From NCBI RefSeq assembly GCF_007860175.1, contig NZ_SJPX01000002.1:1550001-1614000 (forward strand): DNA of 64,000 bases, read 5' to 3'. Shown here piece by piece: positions 28,386 through 35,096 of this stretch; positions within the stretch are counted from its first letter, which is position 1; each line of letters starts with the position of its first letter. The stretch comes from Rubripirellula reticaptiva (lineage in GTDB: Bacteria; Planctomycetota; Planctomycetia; Pirellulales; Pirellulaceae). The translations under genes and the position numbers were made by a program. The notes under the pieces were generated by a model. It was given only the letters and a program-made list of their open reading frames with translations, ran no database searches and was not told where the DNA came from.

Positions 28386-28505
28386 TTGATTCACGAAACG
28401 CCAGGGCAAGGCAGGCCAGGTGATCGAAAACTGTTTCTCGACTTTACCAGCATCGATTGCATTGCGAACCTGCAATGGTCGCTTGATCCAGCTGACTTAC
28501 TGAAG

Positions 28506-29432
28506 TCAGAGACCAGGCTCACCTGGTGGAAGCCGAGCAGACGCTGGCGATGGCCAATGCTGTGCGATTTTTCTACGCAAAAATTCGGCGCTTCGCCTTA
28601 GTTGATCAATACCATCAACGCCGTCTTCGATGCTGATCCAGCCGTCAAAGCCTTTGCCTTTCAGTTCGCTGAAGATCGCATCGTAGTCGTTCAGCCCTTT
28701 GCCAATCTCGCCATGACTGAGTCGTTTTGCGTAACCTGGCGATCCACCTTCCTCGCGTCGTAAGTCTTCGATCGTACCTTCTAACAAATAGCGATCGCTC
28801 GCATGCATGGTGACGACGCGGTGCGACACTCGCTTGAGTAACTCGATCGGATCATCGCCGGCGAGGAACGCGTTGCTGGGGTCGTAGTTAACACCAAAGT
28901 TGGGATGGTCGATCGCGGCAACGAGGTCACAAAACACATCCATCGCCTGAGCAAACTCGGGGTACTCCCAGAAATCGTCCTTGTAGTGGTTTTCGAGAAT
29001 CAGCGTGATGTTTCGTTCTTGCGCGTATGGCAAACAGGCCTTGATGCTATCGGCGGCCAAACCAACGCCTTCTTGAATCGTCAATTCGGGTCGACGCTGG
29101 CCACTGAGGACTCGGCAATAGTTTCCACCCAGTGCGTCAGTCATATCGATCCAACGTTTCTGCTTGGCGATCTCTCGCTCTCGAAACGCAGCGTCGGGAT
29201 GCGTGAAGTCGGGCGAACAACAAAGCATGGGAATGGACATGCCAAGATCTTCGACCTGCCTGCGGAACCCAGACCACTTCGCTTCGTCATCCATTTCAAT
29301 GAAGCCAGCGTAAAACTCTAAACCCTCGACATCCAAAGTAGTCGCAAGCTCAAACCACTCGGCGAGCTTCATCGTGCCGTCTTTGCACAGGGCTTGCATG
29401 TAAGCTTTTGGAAACGCAGCAAGTTTTGGCAC
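28506..29432 (-). CDS. sugar phosphate isomerase/epimerase, TIM barrel
   Basis: This is a 308-residue protein of the xylose-isomerase-like barrel family: TLDVEGLEFYAGFIEMDDE on strand 2, ACLPYAQERNITLILENHY with the catalytic Glu, FGVNYDPSNAFLAGDDP, VVTMHASDRYLLEG and GWISIEDGVDGID. These provide the divalent-metal ligands. The start is GTG at 29432. The last 15 residues (SPASARLPPGEPGL) look unlike the family and may be a late extension. It is the third gene of a minus-strand set with the alcohol dehydrogenase (48 nt gap) and the hexulose-phosphate-synthase-like gene. UlaE-type epimerases are barrel enzymes found next to related decarboxylases in sugar-acid pathways, which suggests a related sugar pathway here. 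Confidence 0.85.
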   Translation of the reverse strand: MPKLAAFPKAYMQALCKDGTMKLAEWFELATTLDVEGLEFYAGFIEMDDEAKWSGFRRQVEDLGMSIPMLCCSPDFTHPDAAFREREIAKQKRWIDMTDALGGNYCRVLSGQRRPELTIQEGVGLAADSIKACLPYAQERNITLILENHYKDDFWEYPEFAQAMDVFCDLVAAIDHPNFGVNYDPSNAFLAGDDPIELLKRVSHRVVTMHASDRYLLEGTIEDLRREEGGSPGYAKRLSHGEIGKGLNDYDAIFSELKGKGFDGWISIEDGVDGIDQLRRSAEFLRRKIAQHWPSPASARLPPGEPGL

Positions 29433-29480
29433 GAGCGTGGTCCTTTCGTTTGCGATAAAAATGAATCTGAAGTCAGAGAC

Positions 29481-30509
29481 TCAAATCGGTTTTAACACTG
29501 ACTTCACAACCTCGCCCTTGTGCATTTTTTCAAACGCATCGTGCCACTTGTCGATGGGCCACACACCGCCAATGATCGGCTTGACGTCCAGTTGACCACT
29601 GGCCAACAGCGCCAGCACACGTTCCCAAATCGGCCAGTTGTGACTGAAGCTACCTTGCAGAGTGACGTTCTTTTGCACCAACGGATCGAGATTGAATCCC
29701 AGCGACTGTGGCCCCCAGCCGACCTTGCTGATCCAGCCCGCCGGTCGCACGATGTCAATCGCAATCTTCAGCGTCGCGCTGGCACCTGCTGCGTCGATCA
29801 CACCATCGCACCCCAGGCCGTCACGCCGGCGCGCCCAGTCCATTGGATCCCCAACGATTCCTTCAGATCCGTAATGTTCACTTGCAATCGCCAGTCGATG
29901 ACGATCCGATTCGAGGCCAACCAATGCGACCTCGGCTCCGCATAGTCGGGCCATCGCTGCGCAAAGAATGCCAATTGTTCCAGGACCGAGAACGACAACA
30001 CGATCTCCCGGTTCGATTCTCGCATTGCGAACAACCGCGTTGTAAGCCACGCAGCAAGGCTCGGTCAGGCAAGCGTGTTCGAACGCGAGCGAATCGGGAA
30101 CCGAATGTAAAATCCGCGACGGGACACGCACGTACTTGGTCATCGCGCCGTCGACACCGTAGCCAAATCCTTTTCGCGTTGGGTCGAGATTATACAACCC
30201 ACGACGCGACATCGGATTTCGCTGGTCAATGATCGCTGCGGTCTCGCTGACGACGCGGTCACCTTCCTTCCAGCCTTCGACCCCCGAACCTGTCTCGACG
30301 ATGTGTCCGCCAAATTCGTGCCCAAGCACAACCGGATAGTTCACGGGCCACGAATGATCGGCTGTCCATTGATGCAAGTCACTGCCGCAAACGCCTACAT
30401 TGGCAACTTCCAGCAGCACATCGTCAGCACCAATCACTGGTTTTTCGACCTCGCGAATTTCGACGCTTCCCTTTTCAGGTGCGAAGTTCACAACAGCAGC
30501 TGATTTCAT
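29481..30509 (-). CDS. zinc-dependent alcohol/sorbitol/threonine dehydrogenase
   Basis: This 342-residue medium-chain dehydrogenase has VANVGVCGSDLHQW with the catalytic zinc Cys, VVLGHEFGGHIVETGSG with the zinc His-Glu pair, and the NAD(P)-binding VVLGPGTIGILCAAMARLCG. The four-cysteine structural zinc site normally near residues 90-110 is absent in the NPMSRRGLYNLDPTRKGFG region, as in some sorbitol-type relatives that keep only the catalytic zinc. It would interconvert a polyol or sugar alcohol and its ketone. ATG 30509 lies 3 nt after the stop of the HPS-like gene, so the two are closely coupled. The shared cluster with an epimerase and an HPS/KGPDC-type enzyme points to carbohydrate breakdown. 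Confidence 0.9.
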   Translation of the reverse strand: MKSAAVVNFAPEKGSVEIREVEKPVIGADDVLLEVANVGVCGSDLHQWTADHSWPVNYPVVLGHEFGGHIVETGSGVEGWKEGDRVVSETAAIIDQRNPMSRRGLYNLDPTRKGFGYGVDGAMTKYVRVPSRILHSVPDSLAFEHACLTEPCCVAYNAVVRNARIEPGDRVVVLGPGTIGILCAAMARLCGAEVALVGLESDRHRLAIASEHYGSEGIVGDPMDWARRRDGLGCDGVIDAAGASATLKIAIDIVRPAGWISKVGWGPQSLGFNLDPLVQKNVTLQGSFSHNWPIWERVLALLASGQLDVKPIIGGVWPIDKWHDAFEKMHKGEVVKSVLKPI

Positions 30510-30512
30510 TTT

Positions 30513-31205
30513 TTAACCTACGTCTTGCGAGTGAACGGCATCACAGATCATTCGCAGCGAAGCTTCCAGATCTCCATCTGCCGTTTTGAATGCGTCTGCG
30601 TCGATGGTCAAGGGAGCCCCCAGGACCACCAGCGGTGCACCGTACTTTGGACACTCAATTGCTTGCTCTAGCGAAAGTCCGCCAACGGCTTGAACGGGAA
30701 TCTTTACCGCATCCACTACTTGCCGAAGCTGGTCTAGCGGGCTTGGCATCCGCTGGCCGCGTGCCGCGATACCGCGCCGCTCATCATAACCAATGTGATG
30801 AATCACAAAATCGCAACCGAGATCCTCCAACCACTTTGCTCCCGCCACCATGTCATCACAGACCATGTTGTCGCCCATTACCTTGCAACCAAAATCAGCA
30901 CCCGCTTTCACGACACAGCGAATCGTTTCTTCGTGCGCCCGAGCCATCACAACGACATGCGTCGCACCGGCCTTTGCCATCATCTCGACTTCCAAATATC
31001 CACCGTCCATCGTCTTCAAGTCAGCGACAATCGGCGTACTAGGAAAGGCTTCGCGAAGCGCACGCACGCCATGCAATCCCTCCGCAAGAATCAGCGGCGT
31101 ACCCGCTTCCAACCAATCCACGCCAGCTCGCATTGCTAAGCGGGCCGTATCGAGGGCTTCGTCGATATTGGTTAGGTCGAGCGAAATTTGAACGATGGGT
31201 CGCAT
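30513..31205 (-). CDS. HUMPS-family decarboxylase/aldolase, 3-hexulose-6-phosphate synthase-like
   Basis: This is a 230-residue barrel of the orotidine 5'-phosphate decarboxylase superfamily. The family signature is VADLKTMDGG with Asp62, Lys64 and Asp67. The segments EAGTPLILAEGLHGVRALRE and HHIGYDERRG (residues 136-145) look closer by eye to 3-hexulose-6-phosphate synthases (formaldehyde plus ribulose 5-phosphate) than to 3-keto-L-gulonate-6-phosphate decarboxylases, but both are possible. No 6-phospho-3-hexuloisomerase gene is adjacent. It is the first complete gene of a minus-strand cluster with a dehydrogenase and an epimerase, whose make-up resembles ulaD/ulaE-type pathways. A Fae-like gene 14 kb away also concerns formaldehyde, but linkage is weak. 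The start is ATG 31205. Confidence 0.82.
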   Translation of the reverse strand: MRPIVQISLDLTNIDEALDTARLAMRAGVDWLEAGTPLILAEGLHGVRALREAFPSTPIVADLKTMDGGYLEVEMMAKAGATHVVVMARAHEETIRCVVKAGADFGCKVMGDNMVCDDMVAGAKWLEDLGCDFVIHHIGYDERRGIAARGQRMPSPLDQLRQVVDAVKIPVQAVGGLSLEQAIECPKYGAPLVVLGAPLTIDADAFKTADGDLEASLRMICDAVHSQDVG

Positions 31206-31257
31206 GACGAAGCCTGTTGCTAATGCGTATGTTAAGAAAATGCAAACGGTGATCGCT

Positions 31258-31530
31258 TTACAGTTCGCGACTCGTTAGATTTCGCCGACGAACTTCGTAC
31301 GGCACCTGACCAGCGCCGATTCCAGGCATAGGAACAAGTTCGGGCTGCCCCACCATTGTTTTGCCAACGATTGAATCGTCTTCGGCTCGATACGTCGCAG
31401 TTCCGTTCCGCTGCGTCCAACCACTCGGGTCCTTGTCGTTGAACAGGTCAACAAAACTGCCGCCGTCCTGGACAGACGAAATTGCAGCGGAGACCAAAAC
31501 CATCGAAAAAACGGTAAATGTGCGTATCAC
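31258..31530 (-). pseudogene. truncated DUF1080 (3-keto-disaccharide hydrolase-like) remnant
   Basis: This is a 90-residue frame with a signal peptide (TFTVFSMVLVSAAISSV) and the first strands of a DUF1080 domain (FVDLFNDKDPSGWTQRNGTA, TYRAEDDSIVGKT). DUF1080 proteins normally run for about 200 residues beyond the signal. Here the domain breaks off after IVGKT and ends in a 30-residue tail of different character (MPGIGAGQVPYEVRRRNL). I read it as a deletion remnant, possibly joined to the end of another gene. It starts with ATG 31530 and stops 52 nt before the HPS-like gene, so its promoter may now drive that cluster. Confidence 0.7.
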
Positions 31531-31979
31531 GACGGACCTTTCAAAACGAAAATGACCCTACTAGCTGTCAAGAGACTTGGGTCTCGACGTTGCGCGTCGC
31601 TACTTCCCGGTGATTCGATCGCGGCAGCTATTCGCCTGCGTATGATATCGTAAATCTTGCCAGACTTTCTCAGCTAGATGTGAATCGCAACAAATACCAT
31701 CAATCACAATAGGCACGTGCGTTGCCGAGGCGCATATCTGCGAAGCTTTGAGGTGCATCCGCAATAATCAGTTGGGTGAATAACCGCGACTCACTTTGAT
31801 TGCATTCCCAACTGTCGCAAAACGGTTGCGGTCGATTGCCGGTACAATCGCAGTAACACCTAAATGGTGCCGGCGTATGAAATGCTCAGCAATTTGCTTG
31901 TAAAAAGAAAGGCAAATGGCTTCCGAGCGAGCGTTCAAGTGACGGTAGGTTGTCCGCGACGCGCAAGTACGTTTGAAGA
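31531..31979. other. 449-nt gap without a convincing gene
   Basis: The region upstream of the DUF1080 remnant contains short open frames without protein character. It may hold the promoter of the minus-strand cluster and decayed sequence; I see no inverted repeats typical of an insertion sequence. Confidence 0.45.
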
Positions 31980-32756
31980 TTAGTCCACGAGTTTCGTCAG
32001 AATCGCACCGTGCACACAAAGCCATACGGACTTCGTCCGTCGCAATTCGTTTAACCCGAACTGGTCAATCGTACTGACGGTGGATTCAGCTTTAACTTCA
32101 TCCAACTCGTAAACGACAAAGCAGTCTCTAGGATGAGAAGGGGTAACGGTCGCCTCGTGATGCCATTGCTGGGTCGCGATACAAACGTAAAGCGGCTTCC
32201 CAAGTTGGCGTTGCGACGATCCAGAACCGCCAACGGAAACCGCCATGCTGACCTTTGGCCCATCAACGACCCTGTAGGCCTTATAGAAGTCAAGTCCGTC
32301 GGGTATGGGAGCAGGTGCACCCGTCGTGATCGACTGCGACGGACACAACAGAAATTCCGCTTTTCCAAGCGTTAGCATCTTCTCCTTGCTGCCACGGACT
32401 AGATCTAAAACACTAACAGACCGACGAGGCTGATCGACCGGATCAACAATTGCGTACCAGTTCGTGAACGCAGGAGTCTCGCCTGACGAACGCCCCATCG
32501 CCGCGGTCGAGTGTGCAAAGTACGTTGGACCAGTCACCTTTGATTCGCGTCGAGCCTGGTCAACGGCAGTCTTCAAATCAACATCGTGGTCAACTGGCAA
32601 AGCAGCGTGGACACTAAAGACCTCCAGAAATTCCGCAGGCACGTGGGCAAAGCCCGGTGTCGCAGGCGCTCCGACAGCCATGCACACTACAGCGACCAGA
32701 AAGCGAATGTTCAAAGCGTTCTCGATGGTAAGGAGGCTGATCGGCAAACAGTCCAC
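31980..32756 (-). CDS. secreted protein, DUF7450-like
   Basis: This is a 258-residue protein with a hydrophobic N-terminal segment (NIRFLVAVVCMAVGAPATPGFA) that should export it. The core alternates beta strands with motifs such as LDFYKAYRVVDGPKVSMAV, RDCFVVYELDEVKAESTVS and IDQFGLNELRRTKSVWLCV. Two similar modules (KAYRVVD.. and VVYELDE..DQFG) match my memory of the planctomycete DUF7450 family, of unknown function. The start is GTG at 32756, inside the T-rich tail of the fasciclin gene's terminator, which is unusual; a later start is possible but the ATG at 32681 would remove most of the signal. No enzyme motifs are visible. Confidence 0.68.
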   Translation of the reverse strand: MDCLPISLLTIENALNIRFLVAVVCMAVGAPATPGFAHVPAEFLEVFSVHAALPVDHDVDLKTAVDQARRESKVTGPTYFAHSTAAMGRSSGETPAFTNWYAIVDPVDQPRRSVSVLDLVRGSKEKMLTLGKAEFLLCPSQSITTGAPAPIPDGLDFYKAYRVVDGPKVSMAVSVGGSGSSQRQLGKPLYVCIATQQWHHEATVTPSHPRDCFVVYELDEVKAESTVSTIDQFGLNELRRTKSVWLCVHGAILTKLVD

Positions 32757-32796
32757 AAAAACAAAAGAACGCTGGGCACCGTCGCACCCAGCGTTC
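32757..32796 (-). terminator. intrinsic terminator after the fasciclin gene
   Basis: On the minus strand a perfect 10-bp stem (32787-32796 with 32767-32776) closes a 10-nt loop and is followed by a TTTTGTTTTT tract down to 32757. It lies 28 nt after the fasciclin stop. Confidence 0.88.
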
Positions 32797-32823
32797 TACT
32801 CTCAATCGACAATTAGGAGGCGA

Positions 32824-33324
32824 TTATTCCTTTGGCAAGATTACCGAGTCGATGACGTGGATGACGCCATTGCTACAGGGAATGTCTGCCTTGACAACGG
32901 TTGCCTTATCCAACATCACCTTGCCTTCTACGACCTTGATTTGGACGGCTGAGCCCTGAACGGTCTTGGCTTCGGTCAGCTTGACGACGTCCTTCGCCAT
33001 CACTTTTCCAGCGACAACGTGGTACTTCAAAATAGCAACCAGCTTCTCCTTGTTCTCTGGCAGAAGTAGAGATTCCAACGTGCCCTTGGGCAATTTCGCG
33101 AACGCAGCGTCCGTGGGAGCAAAAACCGTGAATGGACCTTCACCTGACAGAGTTTCGACCAATCCGCCTGCTTTGACAGCAGCAACAAGAGTCTTGAAAT
33201 CGTCGCCTGCGACGGCGACCTCTACAATCGTTTTGTCGCAAGTTCCGCAATCGGCTTGCACCGAAGTGACCGAGCTGGTCAAAGTCAAAACGGTGGCAGC
33301 GAGAGCGAGCACGAACTTCTTCAT
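32824..33324 (-). CDS. secreted fasciclin (FAS1) domain protein
   Basis: This 166-residue protein starts [19 protein letters not shown], a clear signal peptide, followed by a short Cys-containing linker (ADCGTCDKT). A single FAS1 domain fills the rest: [19 protein letters not shown], the H1 motif [28 protein letters not shown] with the conserved YH, and [15 protein letters not shown] at the H2 end. FAS1 domains mediate weak adhesion or matrix binding on the cell surface. A GAAGGA site about 8 nt upstream of ATG 33324 is a good ribosome site. The leader contains a strong hairpin (33346-33376), and an intrinsic terminator follows, so the gene is a compact single unit. Confidence 0.95.
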   Translation of the reverse strand: MKKFVLALAATVLTLTSSVTSVQADCGTCDKTIVEVAVAGDDFKTLVAAVKAGGLVETLSGEGPFTVFAPTDAAFAKLPKGTLESLLLPENKEKLVAILKYHVVAGKVMAKDVVKLTEAKTVQGSAVQIKVVEGKVMLDKATVVKADIPCSNGVIHVIDSVILPKE

Positions 33325-33345
33325 TTTTCACATCCTTCGAGAGGG

Positions 33346-33376
33346 GCAACCGGTTTCCGATTGGGAACCTCGTTGC
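33346..33376 (-). promoter_or_regulatory. hairpin in the fasciclin gene leader
   Basis: The inverted repeat GCAAC (33346-33350) / GTTGC (33372-33376) encloses GGTTTCC (33352-33358) / GGGAACC (33363-33369) with a GATT loop. It lies about 22-52 nt upstream of the start codon, just before the ribosome site. It could be an RNA stabiliser or a protein-binding operator. Confidence 0.4.
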
Positions 33377-33618
33377 AGAGACACTTTGTGTTGGGTAAGT
33401 CATTTTATTGATGACTGCTCGCAAACACTTGGAGCCGTAGACTGTACGAAGCCAGTCAAGTGGCAACGTCAAAAAAACCGCAAATCGTCGTGTGGGTTAC
33501 CGATAGTCGGAAATAAACGCCTTTGTACCGCGTCAAATGACTCTTGCCGCGGCAGGGATCAACGATCCAGATCAACATGAATCGTTGTATTCGGTCGCCA
33601 TCGGGTCAATTTCCAGTG

Positions 33619-34113
33619 CTATGGTCGACGATACAGCAACTCTGATTCGACAGTTGCCAACTGAAAAGCGTTTCGCATGACGGTCTTGCCATCCACCGCG
33701 ATTTTGGCAGTGAAATCAAACAAGTTTGATGCGTGTTCGTTGAGTTTGACATGAGCCGTTAGGGTTTCTCCGGGCTTGGCGAAACCTCTGTATTTTGCAT
33801 TTCTCACCCGAACCAGCACGCCAAGCGCAAACTTATTGAAGTGAGGATCATGCGTGTTGTATTCTTGCATCGGATTGTATTTGGCTGCGATTAAAATGCC
33901 CGCTGATTGCGTGCTCAACTCCTGCATCATGGCACCCGGGAAGACCGCAGCACCCGGAAAGTGTCCTTGCAAATAGAATTCGTCACCGCTGATACTTTTT
34001 TCCGTTTGAACCTCGTCTTTAGAGATCGAAAGGATTCGATCCACCATCAGGTACGGCGACCGATGGTGAAGGTAGTCTTCAACACGGTCGAAACGATGTT
34101 CGTAATACTGCAT
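33619..34113 (-). CDS. FabZ-like hotdog 3-hydroxyacyl dehydratase family protein
   Basis: This is a 164-residue hotdog protein. The FabZ/FabA-type pattern is visible: FDRVEDYLHHRSPYLMVDRI, GHFPGAAVFPGAMMQELSTQ with the catalytic His at about residue 51 and Glu at about 65, then a beta-rich end (TLTAHVKLNEHASNLFDFTA). FabZ dehydrates 3-hydroxyacyl-ACP in fatty-acid elongation. The region between His and Glu is longer than in typical FabZ and the protein may instead act on polyketide or unusual acyl chains. ATG 34113 leaves a 29-nt gap after the upstream gene; the TTG/ATG-type start at 34164 would overlap it. Its linkage to DNA-repair-like genes is unexplained. Confidence 0.82.
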   Translation of the reverse strand: MQYYEHRFDRVEDYLHHRSPYLMVDRILSISKDEVQTEKSISGDEFYLQGHFPGAAVFPGAMMQELSTQSAGILIAAKYNPMQEYNTHDPHFNKFALGVLVRVRNAKYRGFAKPGETLTAHVKLNEHASNLFDFTAKIAVDGKTVMRNAFQLATVESELLYRRP

Positions 34114-34142
34114 GAGTGTCACTTTGGTTTGGGCTAGCAGAC

Positions 34143-34928
34143 CTAGCTGATGCCGAGGATCCAACCTTCGAGTTCAGCACAGGTCCGTTCTTTATCGTTA
34201 AGGGGTGGGTTGAAATAGCGATTTAGGAAACCGCTTCGAGAAGTCTCGCTGAGCCACTTCGCGACACTATAAGCGTCCTGCTGATCGCACGTTCGATCTA
34301 AACGCGGATAACGATTCTTGAAAATCGAAGGGTAGATTTCAGCAATGACTGACTTGTCTTCGGGAGGATCCCAGCCGTCAAACGGCCAAAAGTGGATACG
34401 ATCGGCTAGCTCGCTTTTCAATTGATGGAGCCATGGGATGCCCGCATGCGTCGACATCGCGACACTCCCTTGAACGTCAAACTGAAACACAGACTTTGCC
34501 GAGCTCGACCATCTTTCAGTCAGTCGAAATTCCTTGTTGGTTCCAGTTCGTTTCGATTCAAAACTGTTGTTATGTCCCCGGACTTCGCTGACGTGAACGT
34601 GATCCTGATCCGTCGGCCAATACTCAACAAAGTCAGCCAAGAACTGGGGCCAGGACTCAAGACCGTAACGTTCAAAGTAGCTAATCGGAAACGAAAACCC
34701 GTGATCGATTCCAGCGATGATGCGATTGCCCTGGTTAACTTGGTCCGCCAGCCAGCACGCTATCTCGCGTCGACACCAATTGCGTGAAGACTTGTCTGAC
34801 GAGGAGGGTGACGAAACACGTGACGGTTCTTCGCCACGATGCGACGCGTACACCTGCAACGTCTTGCTGCGAGTCACAGGCGTCTTCGCCCCCGAGTAAT
34901 CAACCCCAATGCACAGATCGAAGTTCAT
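34143..34928 (-). CDS. DUF429-like predicted RNase H-fold protein
   Basis: This 261-residue protein opens with NFDLCIGVDYSGAKTP, an Asp in the first strand as in RNase H-like folds. AGIDHGFSFPISYFERYGL carries a second acidic position, and SVIAEIYPSIFKNRYP and DQQDAYSVAKWLSE have the Glu/Tyr and Asp-Ala patterns seen in DUF429-type predicted nucleases. If active it would use metal-coordinated acidic residues to cut or bind nucleic acid; this is inferred from the fold pattern. ATG 34928 is chosen because the fold begins directly after it; 21 earlier codons are open. It stands between the FabZ-like gene and the photolyase fusion, all on the minus strand. Confidence 0.68.
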   Translation of the reverse strand: MNFDLCIGVDYSGAKTPVTRSKTLQVYASHRGEEPSRVSSPSSSDKSSRNWCRREIACWLADQVNQGNRIIAGIDHGFSFPISYFERYGLESWPQFLADFVEYWPTDQDHVHVSEVRGHNNSFESKRTGTNKEFRLTERWSSSAKSVFQFDVQGSVAMSTHAGIPWLHQLKSELADRIHFWPFDGWDPPEDKSVIAEIYPSIFKNRYPRLDRTCDQQDAYSVAKWLSETSRSGFLNRYFNPPLNDKERTCAELEGWILGIS

Positions 34929-35096
34929 CTCAAAGCTCCATCGACGCCTTGAATGGTAGGACCAGTGCTCGTTTCCATCCGCCGTCGACATTCCACAACA
35001 GAAACCTGTGACACAAAAACTCTCGAAAAATGACTGGCCGCGAGCACAAGCCTAGGGAACCGAAATGCTATTGGCTCAGTTGAAACAGACGTCGAT

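Noticed and set aside
31768-32025. 85-residue minus-strand open frame
   Set aside because: It overlaps the end of the DUF7450-like gene in another frame and has no ribosome site or protein-like pattern.
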